From an uncultured Collinsella sp. (GTDB lineage Bacteria; Actinomycetota; Coriobacteriia; Coriobacteriales; Coriobacteriaceae), in NCBI GenBank assembly GCA_900552755.1, contig USAY01000001.1, positions 1 to 54,753 of the forward strand: 54,753 nucleotides of DNA. Direction: 5' to 3'. The notes under the pieces were generated by a model, which had not been told where the DNA came from, did no database searches, and saw only the letters and a list, made by a program, of their open reading frames with translations. Positions 31,889 to 39,867 of the stretch are shown one piece after another; position 1 is the first letter of the stretch, and each line of letters begins with the position of its first letter. Both the position numbers and the translations under genes were made by a program.

Positions 31889-34330
31889 GTGGCAGAGCGT
31901 CCGACATACAAGCTCAGGTTTTTCGATCCCAAAAAGCGTTTTCCATCGATGCCCGAGCAGCCTGCGGGGCGCTCGTATGGTGTTGTCTGGAAAGTCTTTG
32001 GCGAGGATCCTAAAGAGTCGTGCTACGTCGTCGAATTCGTCGGCAAAAGCCACATATCGCTCTTGGGCTACGTGAGCGTGTCGGGCAAGGTTTATAAGGT
32101 TGACCGCCCTGTTCGGGAAGCACCGTTGCCCGAGGACCCCGACATGGAGCTGGTCCTTCACGAGTCCGATTCCAGTATTGGCGAGATTATGGTGAGGGAG
32201 GCCAACGGAGCAATGCGCGCGTGTGCGCGAACTGCCGGCTCTCCCGAAGGCCCCATGCGCGAGCAGTCCGACCACGAGACATGGAATTCGACCCGCGCCC
32301 TTCCTTACGGCGAGTTCATGGCCTCGATGTTCTTGCGTTACGTGATATTTGCCAACTCCGAAAGCGCTATTGTGAACACGGCGGACGCCGGCGGACTCGA
32401 CGAGGGTATGCAAAACGTTGTCGACAAGATCAAGCTCGTAAAGTTGTCCGAGCCGGTCGAGGTGTTTTTGGGCTTTAACACGGCACCGCTCCCCGATGCT
32501 ATCGAGACGCTGCTTTACCGCGTTGACCATGCCGAGAATCCGAGCGGTATCGAGCGCTATGCCGCCGCCCTTATGAGCGAAATTGACTTGCCCCGCCTGC
32601 GCACCATCGCTGCCAAGTCCGAGATGAGCCTGGCTCGCATTGATCGCTCAAAGATTTTCTATCTCAATTTTGATCGTAGCCTGTTGGACCAGGACGAGAT
32701 TGACATGCTGCTTGCCATCGAGTGCCGTCTCAACCGCCTCTCCGGCATCCTTGAGCGCATCGGGGCCGGATTGGTCCCTGCGGCATCCTCGCCGAGCCTT
32801 GAGGGCTGCGCGCTCTTTGATGCGTGGCATATCGCCAAGACGACCAACGATGTTCCCCGACTGCTCGATACGGCTTCGAGCGATAACCCGTGGGCCAAGC
32901 CGGGAACGGTTTCGTGCCAGCCGGGCGGCGAGTGGGACGTGCGCACGCGTTTTGCGCGAATCGTTGAGGCGCTCAACGTGGTCACGCGGCTCGACTATAC
33001 CTATCGGGCAAACGTTGCCGAGGGGATTATGCTCGTTCGGTTTGGGCAGTCTGTCGTTGATGCCATGCCGCAACGTGAATACGACGCTCAAGATGACGCC
33101 TGGCGCGAGCTGGACGAGGATACGCGTGCGATCTGGGCCGCGGAGCACGATGCGCGCGTGGCACTCACGCTTGCGGCAGCGTGTTTTGCCGCAGGCACCT
33201 GCATCACGCGCTGCTATGTGCAGATTGCTACTCCCGACAGTGAGCAGGGCGAGCGCGTTGTCGCAACGTATTTCTTTGGGCGCGCGGCCTATCTGGCCGA
33301 TTGCATGTCTGTCGCCAAGGATCTTGAGAGCATGGACATGGACGATATGCCGTGCAAGCGTGTGCTTGAGGCGTATGAGTCAACCGCTCCGGAGACGATT
33401 GAGCCTGCGGAGGTTCATGCTCGTCCGCGTGATGACCATCGCACGCTGCCGCCGACGCTGCGCGATCTGCTGCTTGCCGATACGGCTGACGAGTTGGAGG
33501 TCATGGAAGAGGACGACGACCCATACGTGGCCCGTGTTGTTGAATTGCGCGAGCAGGCAAAAGTCGACCGTACAGGTGCTTTTGAAGGCTTTTCCCGTCT
33601 TGTCGAGGAGTTGGAGGCTAAGTGCGCGGTCGCCGAGCTTTTGGCGACAGGTCCGGTTCAAACGCAGTTTTGCGATAACCAGCTGGTGCGCATGGTGCTA
33701 CCGGTGTTGGAAGAAGACCGCTCTGTGCGGATCCTTCGTGCGCCCGATGCACTGTACTTTGCCCAGCACGAGATCTGCAGTTTTTACGCCGAGCAAGAGG
33801 ACTTTGAACGAGCACTGCCCGAGGTGCGCCATCTTTACGATCTGGCGCGCTCGTCCATGCAATCGCACTTTGCACTCATCAACGTGCTTGCGCGTCTGGA
33901 GCGCTTTGACGAGATTATCGAGGTGGCGCGCCACGGCCTACGTATTGCCAGCGATCGTTCTGCAATTGGCTACCTGTTCTATCGCTTGGCGTTTGCCTAT
34001 TGGAATTGCGATCAGCTCGACCTGGCGCTGGCTTGTTACCGTCTAGTGCCGCGCGGCGAGGAGTCGGGCAGCAGCGCGCTGGAAGAAATGCAGGGCCTTA
34101 TGAACGAGATGGGCGTCAGCGAGCCTCCGACGTTCGAAGAAGCGGTTGAGACCATCCACAAGGCTGGACTCGAGCTGCCGCCAGTGTCCGCCGTGACGAA
34201 TCAGCTGGCAGATGCCGCTGTTCAACTGGTCGACAACGGCTTCTTTTTCCTGGCACGCGGTTGCATCTACCAAATGTGGCGCACTATGGGCAACGACGAG
34301 CTCGGCTCCCTCAACCGCTCGCTGGGGTAG
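31889..34330 (+). CDS. Large hypothetical protein with TPR-like C-terminus
   Basis: An 813-residue protein of unknown function, without signal peptide or membrane helices. The N-terminal 90 residues (KVFGEDPKESCYVVEFVGKS) look like a compact beta domain; the central part is mostly helical. The final 200 residues hold TPR-like helix pairs (ALYFAQHEICSFYAEQEDFE, RALPEVRHLYDLARSSMQ, IGYLFYRLAFAYWNCDQLDL). The start is GTG 31889, preceded by AGGGTGAT. A 7-bp hairpin (GTCGCGG/CCGCGAC) lies in the leader. The gene stands alone, between the tRNA-Arg cassette and the AAA ATPase, and its base usage matches the core chromosome. Confidence 0.8.
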   Translation: MAERPTYKLRFFDPKKRFPSMPEQPAGRSYGVVWKVFGEDPKESCYVVEFVGKSHISLLGYVSVSGKVYKVDRPVREAPLPEDPDMELVLHESDSSIGEIMVREANGAMRACARTAGSPEGPMREQSDHETWNSTRALPYGEFMASMFLRYVIFANSESAIVNTADAGGLDEGMQNVVDKIKLVKLSEPVEVFLGFNTAPLPDAIETLLYRVDHAENPSGIERYAAALMSEIDLPRLRTIAAKSEMSLARIDRSKIFYLNFDRSLLDQDEIDMLLAIECRLNRLSGILERIGAGLVPAASSPSLEGCALFDAWHIAKTTNDVPRLLDTASSDNPWAKPGTVSCQPGGEWDVRTRFARIVEALNVVTRLDYTYRANVAEGIMLVRFGQSVVDAMPQREYDAQDDAWRELDEDTRAIWAAEHDARVALTLAAACFAAGTCITRCYVQIATPDSEQGERVVATYFFGRAAYLADCMSVAKDLESMDMDDMPCKRVLEAYESTAPETIEPAEVHARPRDDHRTLPPTLRDLLLADTADELEVMEEDDDPYVARVVELREQAKVDRTGAFEGFSRLVEELEAKCAVAELLATGPVQTQFCDNQLVRMVLPVLEEDRSVRILRAPDALYFAQHEICSFYAEQEDFERALPEVRHLYDLARSSMQSHFALINVLARLERFDEIIEVARHGLRIASDRSAIGYLFYRLAFAYWNCDQLDLALACYRLVPRGEESGSSALEEMQGLMNEMGVSEPPTFEEAVETIHKAGLELPPVSAVTNQLADAAVQLVDNGFFFLARGCIYQMWRTMGNDELGSLNRSLG

Positions 34331-34420
34331 GGGCGATATAGAGGGGCCGCACCGCGCTATTTGTATCGGCGCGGGCGGGAGGACCCGACAGAATCGGTAA
34401 GGCATAAAGCCGCCGAGCCT

Positions 34421-34476
34421 GCTAAAACTGTTAAACTCTGCTAAAGTTGCTAAACTTTGTTAAAGTTGTTAAAACT
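34421..34476 (+). repeat. Six tandem 9-10-bp iterons G(C/T)TAAA(A/C/G)
   Basis: Units start at 34421, 34430, 34440, 34449, 34459 and 34468, each G(C/T)TAAA followed by three or four bases. They end four bases before the GAGGAGG ribosome site of the AAA ATPase gene. Spacing of 9-10 bases puts every unit on nearly the same face of the helix. Confidence 0.75.
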
Positions 34477-34491
34477 GGCAGAGGAGGTCGA

Positions 34492-35574
34492 ATGTCAAAA
34501 GCTATTAATCCCTTTAAGCCAACAGCGGGCATGAATCCACCTGAGCTTATCGGACGCGACGCTGTTTTGGATGACTTTGCCGAAGCTCTTGAGAATGGCC
34601 CTGGTGCCCCCGATCGACTCATGCGCATCTCGGGTGTCCGAGGCACGGGTAAAACGGTGCTCCTCAACGCATTGGGCGATCTTGCGCGCAAAAAAGGATT
34701 CGAGGTTGTCGACGTCGCCTCAAATGCCGGTTTTTGCGACAGAATTCTCGAGGCTCTGCAGCGAAATGTTCGTCTTGCATCAATGTCGATTTCCCCATCG
34801 ATTTTAGGAGTCAGCCTTGGCTCCGTAGAGCTGTCGAAGTCAGCCTCTCATCTGGGGGAGGCGATGTACGATGCCGCGAAGCGAGGTGGTTTGCTCATCA
34901 CACTCGATGAGATTCAGGACGCCTCAACTGAGGAAATGCGCGAGCTGGGTAATGAAATGCAGCTCTTGATTCGCCAAGGGGCGAATGTCGCCTTTGCATT
35001 CGCTGGTTTGCCAACCTCGGTGGATGGCGTGGTGGTGGATGATACGTTGACGTTCCTTCAGAGGGCGAAGCATATCGAGCTCACGCGGCTTTCAGATTTT
35101 GAAGTCGGCGGATCGTTTGAGGATACGATGAGGCGTGCGGGCAAGGAACTCGACGAAGGCGTTGCTGAGCTTTTAACAAAGGCTTCGGCAGGCTATCCCT
35201 TTATGGTCCAGTTGGTCGGATATTACGCTTGGCAGGTTGCTGCGCGCAGCGGGTCGGAGAGCGTGAGTGAAGAGGCGGCTCGCAAGGGTGTCCAGGCGGC
35301 TCTTGATAGTTTCAATGCCATGGTGATTGCCCCCGCGCTGCGCAGGGTGTCGGAGCGGCAGTTTCAATATCTCGCGGCGATGGCGCAATGCGAAGGCGGC
35401 GAGATTACGAACGGTGATATTGCCAAAAAGATGGGATTGCCGGCGAATAAAGTCGGGTCGTATCGCAAACGTCTGATCGATACGGGACTGATTGAGCCTG
35501 CCGGCTACGGCTGTGTTTCGTTTGCAATTCCGTACATGCGCGATTATCTGTTGGAGACCATTCGAGCGGACTAA
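34492..35574 (+). CDS. AAA ATPase/winged-helix protein (ORC/Cdc6-STAND-like)
   Basis: A 360-residue ATP-binding protein of the archaeal-type ATPase/AAA_16 group. Visible are MNPPELIGRDAVLDDFAEAL, the Walker A GVRGTGKT near residue 49, the Walker B LLITLDEIQDAS, a sensor-like FAFAGLP, and a C-terminal winged helix (GGEITNGDIAKKMGLPANKV, SYRKRLIDTGLIEP). ATG 34492 follows GAGGAGG. It is preceded by an array of six iterons, which a protein with this wing domain might bind. Function is unknown; similar proteins are found near mobile or stress-related loci. Confidence 0.85.
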   Translation: MSKAINPFKPTAGMNPPELIGRDAVLDDFAEALENGPGAPDRLMRISGVRGTGKTVLLNALGDLARKKGFEVVDVASNAGFCDRILEALQRNVRLASMSISPSILGVSLGSVELSKSASHLGEAMYDAAKRGGLLITLDEIQDASTEEMRELGNEMQLLIRQGANVAFAFAGLPTSVDGVVVDDTLTFLQRAKHIELTRLSDFEVGGSFEDTMRRAGKELDEGVAELLTKASAGYPFMVQLVGYYAWQVAARSGSESVSEEAARKGVQAALDSFNAMVIAPALRRVSERQFQYLAAMAQCEGGEITNGDIAKKMGLPANKVGSYRKRLIDTGLIEPAGYGCVSFAIPYMRDYLLETIRAD

Positions 35575-35622
35575 TAAAGACTGGAGGCATCGACGCCGCC
35601 GCTGTGGTTGCCCCCGCATCTT

Positions 35623-35761
35623 TGTCTCAATCTGTAACATCTAGAGGGGATTACGGCATGCAGGTGTTTCAGATTGAGACATTCGCGGATGGCGCTGACT
35701 GTTTGTCTAAATCTGTAACATCTGGACGAAGATTCGGCCTGTAACTGTTACAAATTGAGAT
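35623..35761. repeat. Two tandem inverted-repeat hairpins with a shared 16-18-base motif
   Basis: The motif TGTCTCAATCTGTAACAT occurs forward at 35623 and, with a change, at 35704, and in reverse near 35666-35681 (CAGATTGAGACA) and 35745-35761 (GTTACAAATTGAGA). Forward and reverse copies pair to give two hairpins about 80 bases apart. No T-run is evident. The region lies between the AAA ATPase gene and tRNA-Ser. Confidence 0.7.
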
Positions 35762-35811
35762 GATTGGCTGAGACGTCTACTGGCAAATCGGAATCGCTCC
35801 AAAATTCCCCC

Positions 35812-35840
35812 TTGCCCATCCTTGGCTGTTTGGTTACTAT
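35812..35840 (+). promoter_or_regulatory. Promoter of tRNA-Ser
   Basis: TTGCCC (35812-35817) and TACTAT (35835-35840) with a 17-base spacer lie 15 bases before the tRNA. Confidence 0.75.
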
Positions 35841-35854
35841 AGAACGGCTGTTAC

Positions 35855-35945
35855 GGAGAGCTGACCGAGAGGCCGAAGGTGCTCGCCTGCTAAGCGAGTA
35901 TGCCCCAAAAGGGCATCTGGGGTTCGAATCCCCAGCTCTCCGCCA
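35855..35945 (+). tRNA. tRNA-Ser (GCU)
   Basis: Class II tRNA with acceptor GGAGAGC/GCTCTCC, anticodon GCT, a long variable arm (TGCCCCAAAAGGGCA), T-loop TTCGAAT and encoded CCA. Its 3' end is duplicated 190 bases downstream. Confidence 0.97.
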
Positions 35946-35960
35946 GTAAGACTTTAAAGA

Positions 35961-35985
35961 AGGGTTCCGAAAGGGGCCCTTTTTT
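35961..35985 (+). terminator. Terminator of tRNA-Ser (first copy)
   Basis: AGGGTTCC and GGGGCCCT enclose GAAA, followed by TTTTTT. Confidence 0.85.
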
Positions 35986-36150
35986 AGTTGAACCACGTTA
36001 GCTGGGGATTCGAACCCGAGAGGGCACGGGCGTTAAGCAAACGCGAAAGCGTTTGTAGCCCGTGGGAGAAAAGCTGCCAGGCTTTGAAGCCGGAGGGCAT
36101 GCGCAGCGTGCCCGGACATCCCCAGCTCTCCGCCAGTACGAATTTGAAGA

Positions 36151-36175
36151 AGGGTCCCATTTGGGGTCCTTTTTT
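36151..36175 (+). terminator. Duplicated tRNA-Ser terminator (diverged second copy)
   Basis: AGGGTCCC and GGGGTCCT, followed by TTTTTT. It differs in sequence from the first copy while keeping eight pairs (some G-U). Confidence 0.83.
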
Positions 36176-36210
36176 ATTATCAAGAATGGCGGCTGGGGAT
36201 TCGAACCCTC

Positions 36211-36243
36211 AAAAAGGAGGCATCCTTTCGGATGCCTCCTTTC
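36211..36243 (-). terminator. Terminator of the D,D-carboxypeptidase gene
   Basis: AAAGGAGGCATCC and its complement with loop TTTC; read on the minus strand it ends in TTTTT. It lies about 25 bases past the stop and directly abuts the tRNA-Ser cassette. Confidence 0.88.
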
Positions 36244-36266
36244 AGTGGACTTATTATTCTTGCGCC

Positions 36267-37607
36267 CTACATCTCAGGAGCCTTGGCTACGGTCTCGCTC
36301 TCTGCCGCAAGTGGGCGGTTGTCGATGCGGCGGCCCAAGCGATCGAGCTTCACGAGCAGCCATTCAATGGGATTCGGCCCTGCGCCTTCCTCGTCGGCAA
36401 CCAGGTCCATGACGGCGATCTTGGTGCCGTCCTGCTTGAGTGTAACGCTGCCCACCTTGTCGCCCACATGCACCGTGCCCGAAAGATCGTCGTAGCTAAC
36501 CTTTTCGGTCACCTCGCCGGCAAGAGAAAACACGGTCGCTTGCGCCGTGGGATCGGCGAGCGTGGCGTCGATTGTCTTATCCGTCCAGTCGGTTTGACTA
36601 ATGCGCGCCATAAGCGGGTTGCCGTTGGCGGTCTTTTCTTGCGTGTTGGCGATTGCGACCGTCACCTTGTGGTCGTAGTACCAGTTGGCAAGGGTGGCGG
36701 TATCGGTAAAGCGCTGATCGGTGGTGGTGGAGTTCAAAATAACGGTGTAGATCTCGTCGCCGTCGCGGTTGTAGGCGCTCGTAAAGCAATAGCCCGCGTC
36801 GTCGGTGGTGCCGGTCTTGCCGCCGATGTTGCCATCTTGGCCCAGCAAATAGTTATGCGTGTCCATGGAATGCGAATGGTCGGTGCCGTCGGCGCCCGTG
36901 ACTTCGATCCAGGAATCCTCGCTCGCTACGACCTCGCGGATCGTGTCGTTTTTCATGGCCTCCTGCATCATCAGCGCTACGTCGTGTGCGGTTGAGTGCA
37001 TATTGCCAGCCCACTCATCAAAGTCCAGACCATGCGGGTTTTCAAAAAGCGTACCGGTGCAGCCGAGCTTCTTAGCGCGCTCGTTCATGGCCTTCACAAA
37101 TGTGGCCTCGGCGTCTTTGGTCTTAGGGTCGATTTTCTTGCCCACATATTCGGCGAGCACGATGGCGGCGTCGTTGCCCGAGGGAATCATCAGGCCGCGC
37201 AGTGCCTGCTCCACGGTAAGCTCGTCGCCTTCGAGCAAGCCGGCGGTCGAATTACCCACGGTGGCTGCGGCGTTGCTCACCGTGACCTTCTCGTCCATCT
37301 TGCAATTCTCGACGGTTAGGATTGCGGTCATGACCTTGGTGATCGAGGCGATTTTGACCTGCTCATCGGCGCCGCGCCCATAGTAGACGGTACCGTCTTT
37401 GCCCATGACGAGGGCATTGGTCGCATCGATATCGGGCAGGTTTTCGGCCGTGATGCCGCGCGCATCGGCGGTTTTGCCGCAAACATTGTCGGTCGTGAGC
37501 ACTTGGGCGCCGGCGACGGTGGGCGCGCCAGCGGCAAGGGCGATAGCGCAGACAAAGCCGGCGGCAAGCTGGGCTGAGCGCTTTGCAAAAGAGGTGAGGG
37601 ACTTCAC
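36267..37607 (-). CDS. D-alanyl-D-alanine carboxypeptidase (PBP5/DacA-like, S11)
   Basis: Penicillin-binding enzyme that trims the terminal D-Ala from peptidoglycan stems outside the membrane. Active-site motifs are SITK (SxxK), SGN and KTGTT in order. The N-terminus from GTG 37607 (VKSLTSFAKRSAQLAAGFVCAIALAAGA) is a clean Sec signal peptide ending before AQ. The frame extends to 37718, but a -10-like TATACT at 37647-37652 (minus strand) lies inside the extension, so I prefer the GTG. A C-terminal beta domain follows, but there is no final amphipathic or hydrophobic anchor as in PBP5. It diverges from a VanRS-like pair. Confidence 0.9.
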   Translation of the reverse strand: MKSLTSFAKRSAQLAAGFVCAIALAAGAPTVAGAQVLTTDNVCGKTADARGITAENLPDIDATNALVMGKDGTVYYGRGADEQVKIASITKVMTAILTVENCKMDEKVTVSNAAATVGNSTAGLLEGDELTVEQALRGLMIPSGNDAAIVLAEYVGKKIDPKTKDAEATFVKAMNERAKKLGCTGTLFENPHGLDFDEWAGNMHSTAHDVALMMQEAMKNDTIREVVASEDSWIEVTGADGTDHSHSMDTHNYLLGQDGNIGGKTGTTDDAGYCFTSAYNRDGDEIYTVILNSTTTDQRFTDTATLANWYYDHKVTVAIANTQEKTANGNPLMARISQTDWTDKTIDATLADPTAQATVFSLAGEVTEKVSYDDLSGTVHVGDKVGSVTLKQDGTKIAVMDLVADEEGAGPNPIEWLLVKLDRLGRRIDNRPLAAESETVAKAPEM

Positions 37608-37804
37608 AGATTTCGCTTTCGACGGGATGGTCTCTTCTGAAACTAGAGTATATCGTTTGCCGGCGTCGGCGATCATCGCGTGCGTGCGTGGCCCACATCC
37701 GCGTTCGAACGGGCACAAGGGTGCTTAAGACCGACTTAATCACCCACGCTTGTTGTGTGTGGCGTGCGTCGCCTCAGGCATAATGGAGCGCGAGAGGAGC
37801 ACGC

Positions 37805-38500
37805 ATGAACGAGCGCATTTTGGTAGTTGATGACGAGAAGGCCATCGCCGACTTGGTTGGCATCTACCTTACAAAAGAGGGCTTTGATGTCCAGATTGCC
37901 TATAGCGGGGCCGATGCTGCCAAGGCGATTTTGGAGCAGGAGTTCGATTTGGCGCTGCTAGATGTCATGCTGCCCGATATCGATGGGTTTGAGCTGCTGC
38001 GTACGATCCGTTCCAGCCATACCTATCCCGTGATCATGCTGACGGCGCGCGATGCCCAGCAAGACAAGATCGGGGGCCTTTCGCTTGGCGCGGACGATTA
38101 CGTGGTTAAGCCGTTCCGTCCGCTGGAGCTCATCGCGCGCGTGCACGCTCAGCTTCGCCGCTACACCAGCTACGGTAGCCGTGCACAGGCGGCCGAGTCG
38201 CCGACCATTCAGCTCGACGGCTTGGAGATCAACCGCGACGCTCGTTCCGTGACGGTGGACGGTGCACCGGTACGCCTCACACCCACCGAGTATTCAATCT
38301 TGCTGTATCTGGTCGAGCATCGCGGCAGCGTGGTGGCCGTGGAGGACCTGTTCCGCGCGGTGTGGAGCGAGGATTTTATGCCCGGCTCCAACAATACGGT
38401 GATGGTGCACATTCGCCACTTGCGCGAAAAAATCGGCGACGACGCACAAAAGCCACGCTTTATCAAAAACGTCTGGGGCGTCGGCTACATCATCGAATAG
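37805..38500 (+). CDS. OmpR/VanR-like response regulator
   Basis: Two-component response regulator, 231 residues. The receiver has the acidic pocket ILVVDDEKAI, the phospho-acceptor in LALLDVMLPD, a switch threonine in IMLTARD and the lysine in VVKPFRPLEL. The C-terminal winged helix shows VRLTPTEYSILLYLVEHRGS, and NNTVMVHIRHLREKIGDD, ending in VWGVGYIIE. The start follows GAGAGGAG. The order matches VanR more than PhoB. It is paired with the histidine kinase 26 bases downstream and diverges from the D,D-carboxypeptidase gene, a likely target. Confidence 0.93.
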   Translation: MNERILVVDDEKAIADLVGIYLTKEGFDVQIAYSGADAAKAILEQEFDLALLDVMLPDIDGFELLRTIRSSHTYPVIMLTARDAQQDKIGGLSLGADDYVVKPFRPLELIARVHAQLRRYTSYGSRAQAAESPTIQLDGLEINRDARSVTVDGAPVRLTPTEYSILLYLVEHRGSVVAVEDLFRAVWSEDFMPGSNNTVMVHIRHLREKIGDDAQKPRFIKNVWGVGYIIE

Positions 38501-38525
38501 CGCCTTTGATGGTGGGGAAGTGGAT

Positions 38526-39764
38526 ATGACAAAAGACGATAGGCAGGCATTCGAGGTACCCGATCGGCTCTTTGAATACGTGAGGTCGGTCGTCGACAAC
38601 CGCGCGCTTGCAACGGTGCTGCTCTTTTTGCTGAGCCTGCTGCTGATTGGCATCGACAACATCGCCGGAATCTTGACGGTGCTGCTTGCCGGCTTTTTGC
38701 TGATCGATCGATTTGAGATCGTGCGCCGCTGCATGGTGATTGGCGGCGCCGCGTGGGCCATGACGTTGGCGATTGGCGCCATGGCGCTCGGCGGCATCGA
38801 AGGGCCGGTGCTGTTCGATGCCGGCTTTGTATTCAACATGCTTGGCTTTGTGCTGGCGCTTGCCGCGTGCGTGCTGTTCTTGTGTGGCCGCGCCCTGTAC
38901 TACCAGGGCTACGAGCAGGGCGAGCAGCATGCCGATTGTGTGCTGGCCGCTCGTATTCAAGATCGCCTGATCGATCACCCCGACACCTGGGACAACATCG
39001 ACGGCGACTTCTTGGAGGTCGAGGGCGCCCTTAACCGCGTGCGTGACCGTGAGCGCAAGGTGCAACAGGCCTTGCGTGACGAGTCGCATCGCAAGGACGA
39101 TCTGGTCACGTACTTGGCACATGACCTACGCACCCCGCTTGCCAGTGTGGTGGGCTATCTTTCGCTGCTGCAAGAGGCTCCTGAGCTGCCGGTTGAGCAA
39201 CGTGCGCACTTTACGGGCGTGGCTCTCGACAAGGCGCACCGGCTCGATGCACTCATCGAAGAGTTCTTCGATATCACACGCTTTGACTTCCACGATATCG
39301 TGCTCACGCGCGGCTATGTTGATCTGGGGTTGCTGCTGGCTCAGGTGGCTGACGAGTTCTATCCCATCCTCAACGAGCAGCATAAGGAAGCCCAAGTTGA
39401 TATCCACGAGGACCTGACGGTGCTCGTGGATGGCGACAAGATGGCTCGCGTGTTCAACAACATCATGAAAAACGCCGTCGCCTATAGCTATGAGGGCTCG
39501 ACTATCACGATTGAGGCCGGGCGCCAAGACGATGGCGGCGTGCGCGTTCGCTTTATCAATCAGGGCGATCCTATCCCTGCGGCTAAGCTCAAGGTGATCT
39601 TTGAGAAGTTCTATCGCCTGGATGCGGCGCGTGCGACCAATCGCGGTGGTGCCGGTCTGGGCCTTGCTATTGCCAAGGAGATCATCGCGGCACACGGCGG
39701 TACCGTTGCATGTGAATCGACGCCCGAACACACGATATTCACCATCGAGCTGCCCGCCGCATAG
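38526..39764 (+). CDS. VanS-like sensor histidine kinase
   Basis: Membrane sensor kinase, 412 residues. Four hydrophobic segments in the first 130 residues (LATVLLFLLSLLLIGI, AGILTVLLAGFLLI, CMVIGGAAWAMTLAIGAMAL, GFVLALAACVLFLCG) leave almost no external domain, so it probably senses within the membrane. The DHp helix has YLAHDLRTPLASVVGYLSLL, and the ATPase domain has NNIMKNAVAYS, then GAGLGLAIAKEIIAAHGG. ATG 38526 is chosen over GTG 38520 on ribosome-site spacing (GGTGGGGA). It acts with the upstream regulator. Confidence 0.9.
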   Translation: MTKDDRQAFEVPDRLFEYVRSVVDNRALATVLLFLLSLLLIGIDNIAGILTVLLAGFLLIDRFEIVRRCMVIGGAAWAMTLAIGAMALGGIEGPVLFDAGFVFNMLGFVLALAACVLFLCGRALYYQGYEQGEQHADCVLAARIQDRLIDHPDTWDNIDGDFLEVEGALNRVRDRERKVQQALRDESHRKDDLVTYLAHDLRTPLASVVGYLSLLQEAPELPVEQRAHFTGVALDKAHRLDALIEEFFDITRFDFHDIVLTRGYVDLGLLLAQVADEFYPILNEQHKEAQVDIHEDLTVLVDGDKMARVFNNIMKNAVAYSYEGSTITIEAGRQDDGGVRVRFINQGDPIPAAKLKVIFEKFYRLDAARATNRGGAGLGLAIAKEIIAAHGGTVACESTPEHTIFTIELPAA

Positions 39765-39867
39765 CCAGCGTGCCCTTACAAACACTTGACAATGCGCTCA
39801 CGTGCATATGAGCCGCGATTTCTACTATCGATACTGCTGAATTGATATCGATGTGGAGGTATGCGGT

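Larger units (their letters stand above)
35928..36210 (+). repeat. tRNA-Ser 3'-tail duplication cassette (190-bp period, diverged)
   Basis: The tRNA 3' end from the T-loop (35928) recurs at 36118. After each copy come a terminator and an inverted T-arm (AGCTGGGGATTCGAACCC at 36000-36017, and GCTGGGGATTCGAACCC from 36192). The core between has the same architecture as at tRNA-Leu and tRNA-Arg but a different sequence: CAAACGC/GCGTTTG (36038-36055) inside CACGGGC/GCCCGTG, then GGCTTTGAAGCC, then GGGCATGC/GCGTGCCC. The inverted T-arm (36001-36009) pairs perfectly with the copied T-stem (36118-36126), closing the whole core. Confidence 0.85.

Noticed and set aside
26503..36210. CRISPR array
   Set aside because: The tRNA-linked repeats are 60-110 bp, occur in one or two copies per locus and have no spacer series; no cas gene is present.
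36267..39764. Vancomycin-resistance (van) cluster
   Set aside because: The two-component pair is VanRS-like, but no vanH, ligase or vanX is nearby and the carboxypeptidase is an ordinary serine PBP-type enzyme.
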